The notes under the pieces: model-generated
What the model was told of the DNA's origin: nothing
Seen by the model: the letters and a program-made list of their open reading frames with translations, nothing else
Database searches by the model: none
Translations under genes and position numbers: made by a program
DNA from: an uncultured Pseudomonadota bacterium
GTDB taxonomy: Bacteria > Pseudomonadota > Gammaproteobacteria > Burkholderiales > Burkholderiaceae_C
Direction of reading: 5' to 3'
Assembly: GCA_945952465.1 (NCBI GenBank)
Contig: CAMFIB010000006.1
Location: 59,661 to 123,660, forward strand
DNA: 64,000 nt
Shown: piece by piece, positions 22,712 through 32,733 of the stretch
Position numbering within the stretch: position 1 is the stretch's first letter
How the letters are laid out: the number at the start of each line of letters is the position of its first letter

Positions 22712-23419
22712 TCAACCCTCCCGGCGCACCAGCAGCCGGTAACCGACTCCCGTCTCCGTCAACAGGTGCTGCGGCTGCGCCGGCTCGGCCTCGAGCTTGT
22801 GGCGCAGGTTGCCCATGTAGATGCGCAGGTAGTGGTTCTGCCCGGCGTGCGACGGCCCCCAGACTTCGCGCAGCAACTGGCGGTGCGTCAGCACCCGGCC
22901 GGCGTTGGCCACCAGCACACCCAGCAGGCGGTATTCGATCGGCGTCAGGTGCACTTCGGCACCGGCGCGCCGCACGATGCGCGCCTGCCGGTCCACCTCG
23001 ACCTCGCCGAACGTGAACACCTCGTCATCGGTCGCCGCACCGCCCGCCGCCTGCCGTGGCCGCCGCAGGTTGGCGCGCACCCGGGCCAGCAGTTCGCCCA
23101 CGCCGAAGGGTTTGCTCAGGTAGTCGTCGGCGCCGGCGTCTAGCGCGGCGATCTTGTCGGCCTCGTCGGTGCGGGCCGACAGCACGACGATGGGCACGCT
23201 GCTCCAGCCGCGCACATCCCGGATCAGCGCCACGCCGTCGCCGTCGGGCAGGCCGAGGTCGAGCACCAGCAGATCAGGCTTGCGGGTGCCGGCTTCGCTC
23301 AAACCCTTCTTCACGGTGTCGGCCTCGAACACCGCCCAGCCCTCGGCCTCCAGTGCCGCCCGCACGAAGCGGCGGATCTGCGGTTCGTCCTCGATCACGA
23401 CGGCGGTCAGCGTGGCCAT
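22712..23419 (-). CDS. kdpE: Response regulator KdpE
   Basis: OmpR-type activator of the kdp potassium operon, phosphorylated by KdpD. The 235-residue product has a receiver domain (VVIEDEPQIRRFVRAAL; phospho-acceptor Asp in LLVLDLGLPDGDG; Lys in DDYLSKPFG) and a winged-helix DNA-binding domain (LTPIEYRLLGVLVANAGRVL, LRIYMGNLRHKLE). Start at the ATG 23419, 4 bp after the kdpD stop. Last gene of the kdp transcript. Confidence 0.95.
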   Translation of the reverse strand: MATLTAVVIEDEPQIRRFVRAALEAEGWAVFEADTVKKGLSEAGTRKPDLLVLDLGLPDGDGVALIRDVRGWSSVPIVVLSARTDEADKIAALDAGADDYLSKPFGVGELLARVRANLRRPRQAAGGAATDDEVFTFGEVEVDRQARIVRRAGAEVHLTPIEYRLLGVLVANAGRVLTHRQLLREVWGPSHAGQNHYLRIYMGNLRHKLEAEPAQPQHLLTETGVGYRLLVRREG

Positions 23420-23423
23420 GGCC

Positions 23424-26123
23424 TCATTCTCCTGCGGCGGCGTCGGTGGCCGGTGGTGCGCGGCGCGGCAGCGTGATCGTGAACACCGCACCGCCGCCTT
23501 GCGCCTGGCCGGCCTCGATGCGCCCGCCGTGCGCCAGCACCGCCGCCTTGCAGATCGCCAGGCCCAAGCCCACGCCCGGCGTGGCCGATTCCGCCTCGCC
23601 GCGCCGGAATTTGTCAAACAACTGCTGTTCGCTGCCGGGCGGAAGACCCGGCCCGTGGTCGCGCACCGACAGCGCCAGCGCATCCGCCGTGACGCGGGCC
23701 GCCAGCACGATGGGCGGTGCGCCGTATTTGACGGCGTTCTCCAGCAGGTTGACCAGCACGCGTTCCATCAGCGTGGCGTCGAACTCAACCAGCGGCAGGT
23801 CGGCCGGCACCTCGGTGCGCACCGGCCGTCCGGCGAGCGCCGGGCCGGCCGCGCGAATCGCCGCGCCGACCAGTTCCTCCACCGAATTCCAGTCGCTGCG
23901 CAGCGTCACCGCGCCGTGCTGCAGCCGCGCCATGTCGAGCAGGTTGTTCACCAGCGCCGCGAGTTCGCGCGCCTGCCCGGAGATCGCGCGGGCGGTGCTG
24001 CGCGCGCCGTCGTCGGTCGGCGGCAGCGCGCGTTCCAGCGATTCGGCCAGGCCCACCACCGCGGTCAGCGGCGTGCGCACGTCGTGCGAGATCGCGGCCA
24101 ACAGCGCGTTGCGCAGCCGCTCGCTTTCCATTTCCACCAGCGCCTGCTGCGCCACCTCGACGTAATGCACCCGCTCCAGCGCGATCGCGATCTGCCGGGC
24201 CAAGGTATCGAGCTGCTGCAGTTGCTCCGGGATCAGCAGCCAGCGCGGCTGCGCGGGCTTCAGCGCCAGCACGCCGCGCAGCCGCATCGGCGCGCGCAGC
24301 GGCACGTAGTGCCAGGGCTGGGCCGGCAGCGTGGCGGTGGCCAGGCCGGCCGGCTGGCCCTGGCGCAGCGCCCAGCCAGCGACCCCGGCGTCCAGCCCTT
24401 CGGGCGGCGCTTCGGGCAGCAGCACGCGCGGGTCGCCCAGCGCGCCGTCGCTCAGCAGCACCACCGCCTCGCCGCCGAAGGTGCGCTGCACCGCCGCACC
24501 GCCGAGTTCGGCGATCTGGCTGGACAGCAGCGCGCCGGAGAGGTCGCGCGACAGCTCGAACAGCGCCTGCGCGCGCTGCTCGCGGCTGGCCGCGATGCGG
24601 GCCTGGAAACGCAGGCCGGCGGTGAGCTGTCCGGTCAGCAGGCCGACACCCAGCATGACCGCGAAAGTCAGCACGTACTGCACGTCGCTGACCGCGAACG
24701 ACAGCTGCGGCGCGACGAAGAAGAAGTCGAACGCGGCCACGTTGAGCACGGCGGCCAGCGCCGCCGGCCCGCGGCCGAGCTTGAAGCCGACGCCCACCAC
24801 GCCGAGCAGGAACAGCATGACGATGTTGGCCAGCGCGAGCCTGTCGTGCAGCGGCGCGGCCAGCGCGGTGACGGCGACGCTCGCGGCCACCGCCCAGGCG
24901 TAGCGCGGCAGATGGCGCGTTCCGCCCGGCTGCACGTCGGCCGCATCGCTGCGGGGCAGCGCGCGCGGCAGGCGGCGTGAACGGTCGGACTGGCCGGTCT
25001 CGACCACGTCGAAATCGGTGGCGATGCGCGACAGCCGCTGGCCGACGCCCACCGGCGACCACGGCCACACGCGGCCCTGCGAACGGCCGACCACCAGCGT
25101 GGCGCAGTTCAGCGCCTGCGCGCGTGCCACCAGTTCAGCGGCGACGTCGTGGCCGGTCAGCACGGCCGTGTCGGCGCCCAGTTCCTCGGCCAGCCGCAGC
25201 ACCGCCAGCACGCCGTCGCGCCGCGCGTCGGGCAGGCGCTGCAGCCTGGGCGTCTCCACGTACGCGGCGTGCCAGCGCACGTTGAGCCTGGCGGCCAGCC
25301 GCGATGCGGTGCGCACCGTCTGACTGGCGCTTTCGCCGGGACCGACGCAGGCGAGGATGGCCCCCTCGGTGTGCCAGACCGGCGCGATGGACGCCTCGAC
25401 GCGGTAGCTGCGCACGTCGTCTTCCACATGCTCGGCGGTGCGCCGCAGCGCGATCTCGCGCAGCGCGATCAGGTTGCCCTTGCGGAAGAAATTCTGCGCG
25501 GCGCGCTCCGCCTGCTGCGGCAAATACACCTTGCCGGCCTTCAGGCGTGCCAGCAGTTCGTCGGGCGTGACGTCGATCAGCACCAGCTCGTCGGCTTCGT
25601 CGAGCACCGTGTCGGGCACCGTCTCGTGCACGGGTATGCCGGTGATCGCGCCCACCGTGCCGTTCAGGCTTTCGAGGTGCTGCACGTTGACGGCCGACCA
25701 CACGTCGATGCCGGCGTCGAGCAGCTCGCTCACGTCCTGCCAGCGTTTGGGGTGGCGCGAACCGGGCGCATTGGTGTGGGCCAGTTCGTCCACCAGCAGC
25801 AGCGCCGGCTGGCGTTCGAGTGCGGTGTCGAGGTCGAACTCCTTCAGCGCGCGGCCGCGGTAGGGCACCTGTTTGGGCGGCAGCTCCGGCAGGCCCGCAA
25901 GCAGCTCGGCGGTGTCGCGCCGGCCGTGGGTCTCGACCACGCCGACCAGCACGTCGCGCCCGGCGGCTTGCTCGCGCTGGGCGGCGCCGAGCATCGCGAA
26001 GGTCTTGCCCACGCCCGCGCTGGCACCCAAGTAGATGCGCAGCCGGCCGCGCCGCTTCTCGGCCTCGCCGTCGCGCAGCCGGGCCAGCAGCGCGTCGGGG
26101 TCGGGGCGGGCGGCGTCGGCCAT
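23424..26123 (-). CDS. kdpD: Potassium-responsive sensor histidine kinase KdpD
   Basis: An 899-residue sensor that controls KdpE. The N-terminal domain has a Walker A GASAGVGKTFAML (about 32-44) and Walker B LLLVDELAHTN, then a universal-stress-protein-like region (~255-375). Four membrane helices follow (~405-500), then a GAF-like segment. The kinase has ISHDVRTPLTAVVGL (phosphorylated His), NLLENAVKYG, HGPGLPPG and GVGLGLAICKA. Its ATG shares one base with the kdpC stop (TGATG). Confidence 0.96.
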   Translation of the reverse strand: MADAARPDPDALLARLRDGEAEKRRGRLRIYLGASAGVGKTFAMLGAAQREQAAGRDVLVGVVETHGRRDTAELLAGLPELPPKQVPYRGRALKEFDLDTALERQPALLLVDELAHTNAPGSRHPKRWQDVSELLDAGIDVWSAVNVQHLESLNGTVGAITGIPVHETVPDTVLDEADELVLIDVTPDELLARLKAGKVYLPQQAERAAQNFFRKGNLIALREIALRRTAEHVEDDVRSYRVEASIAPVWHTEGAILACVGPGESASQTVRTASRLAARLNVRWHAAYVETPRLQRLPDARRDGVLAVLRLAEELGADTAVLTGHDVAAELVARAQALNCATLVVGRSQGRVWPWSPVGVGQRLSRIATDFDVVETGQSDRSRRLPRALPRSDAADVQPGGTRHLPRYAWAVAASVAVTALAAPLHDRLALANIVMLFLLGVVGVGFKLGRGPAALAAVLNVAAFDFFFVAPQLSFAVSDVQYVLTFAVMLGVGLLTGQLTAGLRFQARIAASREQRAQALFELSRDLSGALLSSQIAELGGAAVQRTFGGEAVVLLSDGALGDPRVLLPEAPPEGLDAGVAGWALRQGQPAGLATATLPAQPWHYVPLRAPMRLRGVLALKPAQPRWLLIPEQLQQLDTLARQIAIALERVHYVEVAQQALVEMESERLRNALLAAISHDVRTPLTAVVGLAESLERALPPTDDGARSTARAISGQARELAALVNNLLDMARLQHGAVTLRSDWNSVEELVGAAIRAAGPALAGRPVRTEVPADLPLVEFDATLMERVLVNLLENAVKYGAPPIVLAARVTADALALSVRDHGPGLPPGSEQQLFDKFRRGEAESATPGVGLGLAICKAAVLAHGGRIEAGQAQGGGAVFTITLPRRAPPATDAAAGE

Positions 26124-26716
26124 CAGCGCACTGTAGCGGCCTTGGGGCTGAGCGCGTCGAGCGCCAGGTTGAGCCGCAGCACATTGACGCGCGGCTCGCC
26201 GAGCACACCCAGCAGCGGCGCTTCGGTGTGCCGCTGCACCAGCGCCTGCACCTGGGCCGCCGGCAGGCCGCGTGCGCGGGCCACACGGCCGAGCTGGTAG
26301 GCCGCGGCGGCGGGGCTGATGTGCGGGTCGAGGCCGCTGGCCGAGGTGGTGACGAGGTCGACCGGCACCGGCGCGGTGTTGCCGGGGTCGGCCGCGCGCA
26401 ACGCCGCGACGCGGGCCTTCACCGCGTCCGCCAGCGCCGGGTTCAGCGGGCCGAGGTTGGAGCCGCCGGAGCCGGCGCCGTTGTAGGGCATGGGCGTGGT
26501 GGCCGACGGCCGGCCCCAGAAATACTTCGGCGAGGCGAAGTTCTGGCCGATCAGCTCGGAGCCCACCGGCTGGCCGCCGCGCTCGATCAGGCTGCCCGCC
26601 GCCTGCACCGGGAACAGCACCCGGGCGGCGCCGGTGACGGCCAGCGGGTACAGAAGACCCGTCAAAATTGATAGCAATAACACCAGTATCGACGCTGGCT
26701 TGAAGGCATTTTTCAT
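26123..26716 (-). CDS. kdpC: Potassium-transporting ATPase subunit KdpC
   Basis: Single-span subunit that stabilises the KdpFABC complex and raises ATP affinity. The 197-residue product has one N-terminal helix (about 8-30), then the conserved [20 protein letters not shown] and [15 protein letters not shown] blocks. Its first 16 codons coincide with repeat copy C, so the membrane anchor is built from repeat sequence. It lies 12 bp after kdpB and overlaps kdpD by one base. Confidence 0.95.
   Translation of the reverse strand: MKNAFKPASILVLLLSILTGLLYPLAVTGAARVLFPVQAAGSLIERGGQPVGSELIGQNFASPKYFWGRPSATTPMPYNGAGSGGSNLGPLNPALADAVKARVAALRAADPGNTAPVPVDLVTTSASGLDPHISPAAAAYQLGRVARARGLPAAQVQALVQRHTEAPLLGVLGEPRVNVLRLNLALDALSPKAATVR
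26661..26715 (-). repeat. Dispersed ~55-bp repeat, copy C, encoding the KdpC N-terminus
   Basis: Minus-strand sequence AAAAATGCCTTCAAGCCAGCG, split here as AAAAATGCC and TTCAAGCCAGCG, followed by ATACTGG and TTGCTATCAATTTTGAC, aligns with copies A, B, D and E over the CAAGNCAGCG and GCTATC blocks. It begins at the kdpC start codon and encodes the first part of the membrane helix. Confidence 0.5.
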
Positions 26717-26728
26717 CTGATTTTCTCC

Positions 26729-28852
26729 TCACACGATGCCACAGGCGACCAACAGCCAGTCGATCGCCTTGATGCCGACGAAGGGCACCACCAGGCCGCC
26801 GAGCCCGTAGATCGCGAGGTTGCGGCGCAGCAGCGCGGCCGCACCCACCGGCCGGTAACGCACGCCCTGCAGCGCCAGCGGAATCAGCGCCACGATGATC
26901 AGCGCGTTGAAGATCACCGCCGACAGAATGGCCGAGGCCGGGCTGCTGAGCCGCATCACGTCGAGCGCGCCGAGCTGCGGGTAGGTGGTGACGAAGATCG
27001 CCGGAATGATGGCGAAGTACTTGGCCACGTCGTTGGCGATCGAGAAGGTGGTCAGCGAGCCGCGCGTCATCAGCAGCGCCTTGCCGGTCTCGACGATCTC
27101 CAGCAGCTTGGTCGGGTTGCTGTCCAGGTCGACCATGTTGCCGGCCTCCTTCGCGGCCTGCGTGCCGCTGTTCATGGCCACCGCCACGTCGGCCTGCGCC
27201 AGCGCGGGTGCGTCGTTGGTGCCGTCGCCGGTCATCGCGACGAGACGGCCCGCGCCCTGGTACTGGCGGATCAGCGCCAGCTTGTCCTCCGGCGTGGCCT
27301 CGGCGAGGAAGTCGTCGACGCCGGCCTCGGCCGCGATCGCGGCGGCGGTGAGCTTGTTGTCGCCGGTGATCATCACCGTTTTGATGCCCATGCGCCGCAG
27401 CTCGGCGAAACGCTCGCGGATGCCGCTCTTCACGATGTCCTTCAGCTCGACCAGCCCCAGCACCTCGGCGCCGTCGCACACCGCCAGCGGCGTGCCGCCC
27501 CGGCGCGCGATGTCGTCGGCCGCGCGCGCCACCTCGGCCGGCAAGCTGCCGCCGAGCGACGCGACGTGCGCCTTCACCGCCTCGACCGCGCCCTTGCGCA
27601 ACAACCGCGTGTTGCCGCCTTCGGCCAGATCGACGCCGCTCATCCGCGTCTGCGCCGTGAACGGCACCGCGGTCGCCACACCGACCAGCGGCTGCGCCAG
27701 ACCGACCTGCTTGGCCAGCGCGACGATGCTGCGGCCCTCCGGCGTTTCGTCGGCTTCCGACGCCTGCATCGCCGCCGCACCGAGGCGCGCCTGCGCCACG
27801 CCCGGCGCCGGCACGAAGGCCGACGCCTGCCGGTTGCCGTGGGTCACGGTGCCGGTCTTGTCGAGCAGCAGCACATCCACATCGCCCGCCGCCTCGACCG
27901 CGCGGCCCGAGGTGGCGATGACACCGGCCTGCATCATGCGGCTCATGCCGGCCACACCCACCGCCGACAGCAGCCCGCCGATCGTCGTCGGGATCAGGCA
28001 CACCAGCAGCGCGACCAGCGCGGTGAGGCCCACGACCTGACCCGATTTCGCCGCCTCGACGCTGAAGACCGAGAACGGCAGCAGCGTGGCGGTGACGACG
28101 AGGAAGACGATGGTCAACGCGATCAGCAGGATGGTCAGCGCGATCTCGTTCGGCGTCTTCTGCCGGCGCGCGCCCTCCACCATGCCGATCATGCGGTCCA
28201 GAAACGATTCGCCGGGGTTCACCGCGATGCGCACCACCAGCCAGTCCGACAGCACCCGGGTGCCGCCGGTCACCGCCGAAAAATCCCCGCCCGACTCGCG
28301 CACCACCGGCGCCGACTCGCCGGTGATCGCGCTCTCGTCCACCGAGGCCACGCCTTCGATCACCTCGCCGTCGAGCGGCACCAGCTCGCCCGCTTCGATC
28401 AACACCACGTCGCCCTTGCGCAGCCGCTCCGCCTGCTCCGGCAACCAGGCATAGCCCGGCGCTTCGCCCGCTTCCACCCTGGCGCCGAGCTGCACATCGG
28501 GCCGCAGCTTCTTCGCCCAGGTGTCGGTGCGCAGACCGCGCAGCGACGCCGCCTGCGCCTGTGCCCGGCCCTCGGCCAGCGCCTCGGCGAAGTTGGCGAA
28601 CAGCACCGTGAACCACAGCCACACCGCAACCGCCAGCGTGAAGCCGGCGCCGAGCCCCGTGCCAGGTTGGCGCAGCTCATGCAGGCACAGCAGCGTGGTC
28701 AGGATGCTGCCGAGGTAGACGACGAACATCACCGGCATGCGTGCCTGCCGGGCCGGGTGCAGCTTGGTCAGCGTGCCCAGCAGCGCGGTCTTCACCAGCG
28801 CCGGTTCGAACAGCGCCAGCGCGCCGGGTCTCTTGACGGAATCGTTCGCCAT
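26729..28852 (-). CDS. kdpB: Potassium-transporting P-type ATPase subunit KdpB
   Basis: Catalytic ATPase subunit of the high-affinity K+ pump. The 707-residue product has ITGESAPV (actuator, about 152-159), phosphorylation motif [11 protein letters not shown] (Asp near 302), and [21 protein letters not shown] hinge region, given here as [12 protein letters not shown] plus QADVAVAM. Membrane helices are placed as in the family. ATG 28852 lies one base from the kdpA stop. Confidence 0.97.
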   Translation of the reverse strand: MANDSVKRPGALALFEPALVKTALLGTLTKLHPARQARMPVMFVVYLGSILTTLLCLHELRQPGTGLGAGFTLAVAVWLWFTVLFANFAEALAEGRAQAQAASLRGLRTDTWAKKLRPDVQLGARVEAGEAPGYAWLPEQAERLRKGDVVLIEAGELVPLDGEVIEGVASVDESAITGESAPVVRESGGDFSAVTGGTRVLSDWLVVRIAVNPGESFLDRMIGMVEGARRQKTPNEIALTILLIALTIVFLVVTATLLPFSVFSVEAAKSGQVVGLTALVALLVCLIPTTIGGLLSAVGVAGMSRMMQAGVIATSGRAVEAAGDVDVLLLDKTGTVTHGNRQASAFVPAPGVAQARLGAAAMQASEADETPEGRSIVALAKQVGLAQPLVGVATAVPFTAQTRMSGVDLAEGGNTRLLRKGAVEAVKAHVASLGGSLPAEVARAADDIARRGGTPLAVCDGAEVLGLVELKDIVKSGIRERFAELRRMGIKTVMITGDNKLTAAAIAAEAGVDDFLAEATPEDKLALIRQYQGAGRLVAMTGDGTNDAPALAQADVAVAMNSGTQAAKEAGNMVDLDSNPTKLLEIVETGKALLMTRGSLTTFSIANDVAKYFAIIPAIFVTTYPQLGALDVMRLSSPASAILSAVIFNALIIVALIPLALQGVRYRPVGAAALLRRNLAIYGLGGLVVPFVGIKAIDWLLVACGIV

Positions 28853-28853
28853 C

Positions 28854-30611
28854 TCAGTGGCCTCCCCACAGCATCAGGTGCTCCACCACCGGCCCGAGCG
28901 CGAGCGCCGGCACATAGTTCAGCAGGCCGACCAACAGCACCGTGCCGATCAGCAGCACCACGAACAGCGGCCCGTGCGTGGGCAGCGTGCCGGGCGTCAC
29001 CGGCAGCCGCTTCTTCGCGGCCAGCGAGCCGGCCAGCGCCAGCACCGGCACGATCACGCCGAAGCGGCCCAACCACATCACTGCGGCCAGCAGCGCGTTG
29101 TAGAACGGCGTGTTGGCCGAGAGGCCGGCGAACGCGCTGCCGTTGTTGTTGCCGGCCGAACTCAGCGCGTACAGGATCTCGGAGAAGCCGTGCGCGCCCG
29201 GGTTGGCGATGCCGGCCTTGCCCGCGTCGGCACCCACCGCGATGGCCGTGCCCACCAGCACCAGCAGCGGCGTGACCAGGATGACGACGGCGCCGAGCTT
29301 CATCTCGTGCGACTCGATCTTCTTGCCGATGTATTCCGGCGTGCGGCCGATCATCAGCCCCGCGATGAACACCGCCAGCACCGCGAACACCAGCATGCCG
29401 TAGAGGCCGGACCCCACACCGCCGAACACAATCTCGCCGAGCTGCATCAGCACCAGCGGCACCAGGCCGCCGAGCGGGGTCAGCGAGTCGTGCATCGCCA
29501 CCACCGCGCCGCAGGAAGCCGCCGTGGTGATCACCGTGAACAGGCTCGACGCGGCGATGCCGAAGCGCGTTTCCTTGCCCTCAAAATTGCCGCCGGCCTG
29601 CAGCGCGCTGGCGGTCTGGTCGACGCCGAGCGACGTGAGCAGCGGGTTGCCGGCCTGCTCCGCCAGCACGATCGCAAGCACTGCGGCGACGAACAGCACC
29701 GCCATCGCGGCCAGCACCGCCCAGCCCTGCCGCAGGTCGCCCACCGCGCGGCCGAAGGTGAAGCACAGCGCAGCCGGAATTGCGAAGATCGCCAGCATCT
29801 GCAGCAGGTTGGAGAGCGCGGTCGGGTTCTCGAACGGGTGGGCCGAGTTGGCGTTGAAGAAGCCGCCGCCGTTGGTGCCCAGCATCTTGATCGCCTCCTG
29901 CGACGCCACCGGCCCCATCGCCAGCGACTGCGTGGTGGCGGTGAGGGTCTTGCCGGCGTCGGTGTAGCTGACGGGTTCGAGCAGCGTGGCGGTTTGCGGC
30001 GCGTCGAAGTTCTGCACCACGCCCTGGCCCACCAGGGCCAGCGACAGCACCACCGCAATCGGCAGCAGCAGCCACAGCGTGATGCGCGACACATCGACCC
30101 AGAAGTTGCCGATGCCGGCCAGCGAACGCGACGCGAAGCCGCGGATCAGCGCAAACGCCACCGCCACGCCGGTCGCGCCCGACAGAAAGTTCTGCACGGT
30201 GAGCGCCAGCATCTGCGTGAGGTGGCTCATCGTCTGCTCGCCGGAATAGCCCTGCCAGTTGGTGTTGCTGACGAAGCTCACTGCCGTGTTCAGCGCCGAG
30301 TCGGGCGACACCGCGGCAAAACCGGCGGGGTTCAGCGGCAGCCCGCCCTGCAGCCGCTGCAGCGCATAGACCAGCAGCGCACCGAGCGCATTGAACGCCA
30401 GCAGCGCGAACGCGTACTGCGTCCATTTCATCGACTGGTCCGGTGCGGTGCCAAGCAGCCGCCACAGCGGCGCCTCGACCGTCATCAGCCAGCCGGGCAG
30501 CCGGCCTTCGAGCAGCGCCGCGCACCAGCGGCCGAGCGGCCAGGCCAGCGCCAGCAGCAGCGCGAGGAACAGGGCGGTGAGCACCGCCGCCTGGGTGTAA
30601 GGGCCGGCCAT
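28854..30611 (-). CDS. kdpA: Potassium-transporting ATPase subunit KdpA
   Basis: Channel-like K+ binding subunit related to Trk/Ktr transporters. The 585-residue product has about ten helices and the four selectivity-filter regions, including [14 protein letters not shown] (about 114-127), [19 protein letters not shown] (about 228-246), and [12 protein letters not shown] (late). It starts at ATG 30611, one base after the kdpF stop. Confidence 0.96.
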   Translation of the reverse strand: MAGPYTQAAVLTALFLALLLALAWPLGRWCAALLEGRLPGWLMTVEAPLWRLLGTAPDQSMKWTQYAFALLAFNALGALLVYALQRLQGGLPLNPAGFAAVSPDSALNTAVSFVSNTNWQGYSGEQTMSHLTQMLALTVQNFLSGATGVAVAFALIRGFASRSLAGIGNFWVDVSRITLWLLLPIAVVLSLALVGQGVVQNFDAPQTATLLEPVSYTDAGKTLTATTQSLAMGPVASQEAIKMLGTNGGGFFNANSAHPFENPTALSNLLQMLAIFAIPAALCFTFGRAVGDLRQGWAVLAAMAVLFVAAVLAIVLAEQAGNPLLTSLGVDQTASALQAGGNFEGKETRFGIAASSLFTVITTAASCGAVVAMHDSLTPLGGLVPLVLMQLGEIVFGGVGSGLYGMLVFAVLAVFIAGLMIGRTPEYIGKKIESHEMKLGAVVILVTPLLVLVGTAIAVGADAGKAGIANPGAHGFSEILYALSSAGNNNGSAFAGLSANTPFYNALLAAVMWLGRFGVIVPVLALAGSLAAKKRLPVTPGTLPTHGPLFVVLLIGTVLLVGLLNYVPALALGPVVEHLMLWGGH

Positions 30612-30612
30612 G

Positions 30613-30711
30613 TCAGAAGTCCTCCGCGCACAGCAGCGCGTAGACCAGCCAGCCCAGCAGCACCAGCGTCAGCGTGCCGGCCAGGCCGTACAGCGCTTCG
30701 AGCGGGATCAC
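30613..30711 (-). CDS. kdpF: Potassium-transporting ATPase subunit KdpF
   Basis: A 32-residue single-span peptide read from GTG 30711 ([10 protein letters not shown] then [17 protein letters not shown]), matching the size and hydrophobic pattern of KdpF, the lipid-like stabiliser of the KdpABC complex. It lies directly before kdpA, as in other kdp operons. Its GTG overlaps the stop of a further small upstream ORF as GTGA. Confidence 0.9.
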   Translation of the reverse strand: MIPLEALYGLAGTLTLVLLGWLVYALLCAEDF

Positions 30712-30815
30712 GGCCGGCCTCCGCCGGGGCGTTCGAGTTTCTCAAGGCCCTTCACGAGCAGGGTGGTCAGGCCCCACAGCGCGGCCAGCAGCGCCAGCAT
30801 CAACAGATCCGTCAC
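30708..30815 (-). CDS. 35-codon putative membrane peptide at the head of the kdp operon
   Basis: GTG at 30815 starts a frame reading VTDLLMLALLAALWGLTTLL followed by [15 protein letters not shown] and a TGA that overlaps the kdpF start (GTGA). A strong Shine-Dalgarno GAGGAG lies 8-9 nt upstream. One hydrophobic helix (about residues 3-21) and a basic/proline-glycine tail are visible. It is the first ORF after the predicted KdpE operator. It could be an accessory subunit, a leader peptide coupling kdpF translation, or a lineage-specific Kdp component; I do not know a named family. Confidence 0.65.
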   Translation of the reverse strand: MTDLLMLALLAALWGLTTLLVKGLEKLERPGGGRP

Positions 30816-30888
30816 GTCGGCTTCTCCTCACGAATGTCCATGCCGCCAGTCTCGCGACGGCGGTATCAAGACGGTGAACAGAGTCGGC

Positions 30889-30915
30889 GCGGGGCCGTAA
30901 AGAAAGCATCAAGAA
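30889..30915 (-). promoter_or_regulatory. Candidate KdpE operator of the kdp operon
   Basis: Minus-strand TTCTTGATGCTTTCTTTACG followed by GCCCCGC resembles, as I recall it, the E. coli kdp operator (a T-rich block TTTTTATACTTTTTTTAC followed by ACCCCGC). It sits about 75-100 bp upstream of the first kdp ORF, suitable for activation from just upstream of a -35 box. It is the only T-rich block in the 127-bp gap to the DUF2145 gene. Confidence 0.6.
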
Positions 30916-30942
30916 GGCGGCGCGCGGCCGCCGCCGGCCGGC

Positions 30943-31770
30943 TCAGCGCGACGCGGTGCCGAGCTGCCAGCCCTGCGGCGCGCTGGCCATGCCGGTGCGC
31001 TGCAGGAAAGCGAACACCGAGTCCACCGTGACGGTCTCGATGCGGTCTGAAAAACGCTTCTCGCTCGGGTGGTCGTCGAAGGCGACGTTGGCCGCCGTCA
31101 GGCGGCCGCTGAGGCGCGTGAGCGCGTCGATGCGCAGGGTGGTCGGCTCGTAGCCCTTGAAGCGCAGCCACTGCTGGGCGCGGGTGCGGTTGCCGGCCAC
31201 GCCGGGTTCTAGGACCGCCGCCAGCGTCTCCAGCACCCACTGGTTGGACTGCTGGTAACGCACCGCCCACGGGTAGGCGACGACGCTGTAGGCCGGGCTG
31301 TGCAGCGCGGTGGCGCGCCGCCAATCGGCCAGCAGCGCGAGCAGCCTCTCCTGCACCTCGGGCGTGGGCACGACCCAGGCGGCCTCATAGCGCCACGGGT
31401 CGTCCAGGAAGAACTCGCCCAGCCCCTGCCGGTACACCGACGCGGTGGCGGTGCCGCAGGCGTTGAGCTTGTGCAGCACCCGCCAGACGTGGCCGCCGGG
31501 CGCCTGCGCGTCGGGCACCTGGTAGGCAAAACCGAGGTGCGAATAGCGCAGGCCGTAGCGGCTCAGGTCCTGGCCGGCGCGGGCCAGCACCACCACTTTG
31601 GCGCCGGTGGCGTCGAGCGCATTCAACGTCTGCTCGGCCATGGTCAGGCCCTGGGTCATGGCCTGCGCGGTCAGTGGCCGCGTTTCGCAGGAACGGCCGG
31701 CGTGGGCGGCGGGCAGCGCGGCCAGCGCCAGTGCCGCCGCCAGCGCCCAGGTGCGCCACAGCCGGCTCAC
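30943..31770 (-). CDS. DUF2145 family secreted protein
   Basis: A 275-residue product from GTG 31770 with a signal peptide (WALAAALALAALPAAHA, cleavage near residue 24). The mature domain has the family-like blocks RYSHLGFAYQ, HKLNACGTATASVYRQGLGE and FLQRTGM. DUF2145 proteins are uncharacterised. It overlaps the preceding gene's stop (GTGA) and so forms a two-gene unit with it; both are exported. Confidence 0.8.
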   Translation of the reverse strand: MSRLWRTWALAAALALAALPAAHAGRSCETRPLTAQAMTQGLTMAEQTLNALDATGAKVVVLARAGQDLSRYGLRYSHLGFAYQVPDAQAPGGHVWRVLHKLNACGTATASVYRQGLGEFFLDDPWRYEAAWVVPTPEVQERLLALLADWRRATALHSPAYSVVAYPWAVRYQQSNQWVLETLAAVLEPGVAGNRTRAQQWLRFKGYEPTTLRIDALTRLSGRLTAANVAFDDHPSEKRFSDRIETVTVDSVFAFLQRTGMASAPQGWQLGTASR

Positions 31771-32237
31771 GGCGTCACCCGCTCGTTGTGCAGCAGCGCG
31801 CGGCCCAGCGTGTTGGGAATGAAGGCGATCGCCTCACCGGCCGCCGACAGCACCACGCCGGCGCCGACCACGCTGACCGCGACCGCGCTGCCCACGCCGA
31901 AGGCGACCGCCTGCACGCCGCTGCCCACCACTTCGACGCTGACCCGCGCGCCGTCCGACGCCCGCTCCAGCACATAGACGGTGCCGCGCGCCGACACCTC
32001 CACCGCCTTCACCACCAGCACGGTGCCGGCGGTCGACAGCAGCACCGGCACCGCGACCACCGCGCCGGAGACGGTGGCGCCGGCCACAACCACCGAAGCC
32101 ACCGGCAGCGCCGACAGCGTGACAGAGGCCGCAGAGGCGTCGGCGGGCCGTGCCTGGGCACAAAATGGCACGGAAGTCAGCGCCAATGCTGCATTTGCAG
32201 CTATCAAAAACGAAGCAATTTGTTTCTTTGCGAACAT
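31767..32237 (-). CDS. Exported hydrophobic hypothetical protein partnered with DUF2145
   Basis: A 156-residue product with a signal peptide (MFAKKQIASFLIAANAALAL, AQA cleavage near residue 29) and a valine/alanine/glycine-rich mature part with alternating hydrophobic residues. The signal peptide is encoded by repeat copy D. No named family is recalled with certainty. It is coupled to the DUF2145 gene by GTGA. Confidence 0.7.
   Translation of the reverse strand: MFAKKQIASFLIAANAALALTSVPFCAQARPADASAASVTLSALPVASVVVAGATVSGAVVAVPVLLSTAGTVLVVKAVEVSARGTVYVLERASDGARVSVEVVGSGVQAVAFGVGSAVAVSVVGAGVVLSAAGEAIAFIPNTLGRALLHNERVTP
32162..32216 (+). repeat. Dispersed ~55-bp repeat, copy D, encoding a signal peptide
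   Basis: Reads AAAATGGCACGG, AAGTCAGCGCCAATGCTG, CATTTGCAGCTATCAAAAA on the plus strand, the best preserved copy in the window. Read on the minus strand it supplies the hydrophobic core of the signal peptide of the 31767-32237 gene (FLIAANAALALTSVPF). Confidence 0.65.
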
Positions 32238-32262
32238 GAAAAAACTCCAGAAGATGGGACGG

Positions 32263-32733
32263 TCAGGCTTCGCGGGCGGCGGCCAGGCGGCCGGCTGCGT
32301 GGGCCTCCAGCAGATCGGCCTCGTGTGTGTCGCGCAGCGTCTTGGCCAGCGTGAAGGTGGTGGTGATCAGGTACAGCCAGCTCACCGCGAGGAAGGCCTT
32401 GTAGGTCTGGTTGATCTCCATCTGCCACAGGCCCCAGCCGGTCAGCGCCATCGCAATGAAGAAACCGCCCCACACCACCCAGCGGAACATCGGCGTGTCG
32501 GCCTTGGCAGCGTTCGGAGAGCGGCGGGCCTTGTCGGCATCTCGCACGAACTTGGCGAGCACGAACGCGGCCGACAGGCAGAACACGTAGCCCATCACCA
32601 TGAAGGCGCGGTCGATGTCGCGGCCCGGCAGCCAGGCCAGGCCCACCCCGCACAGGAAGGCGGCGACGAGGAAAGAGACCCAGACTTGCAGCTGCCAAGC
32701 CGCCGTGTCGCGCTGAATCGTTGAAACTGGCAT
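32263..32733 (-). CDS. YiaA/YiaB family inner membrane protein
   Basis: A 156-residue protein with four hydrophobic helices in two pairs (about 16-34, 45-62, 85-103, 114-130), the arrangement of the YiaAB two-helix domain: VWVSFLVAAFLCGVGLAWLP and later AFLAVSWLYLITTTFTLAKTLRD, given here in part. These proteins are uncharacterised and appear in stress-related contexts in enterobacteria. It is 25 bp upstream of the exported pair. Confidence 0.75.
   Translation of the reverse strand: MPVSTIQRDTAAWQLQVWVSFLVAAFLCGVGLAWLPGRDIDRAFMVMGYVFCLSAAFVLAKFVRDADKARRSPNAAKADTPMFRWVVWGGFFIAMALTGWGLWQMEINQTYKAFLAVSWLYLITTTFTLAKTLRDTHEADLLEAHAAGRLAAAREA

Noticed and set aside
23424..28622. One uninterrupted 1732-codon minus-strand frame spanning kdpB, kdpC and kdpD
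   Set aside because: Only the kdpD part is a real protein in this frame; KdpB and KdpC are in other frames with full-length homology and their own starts.
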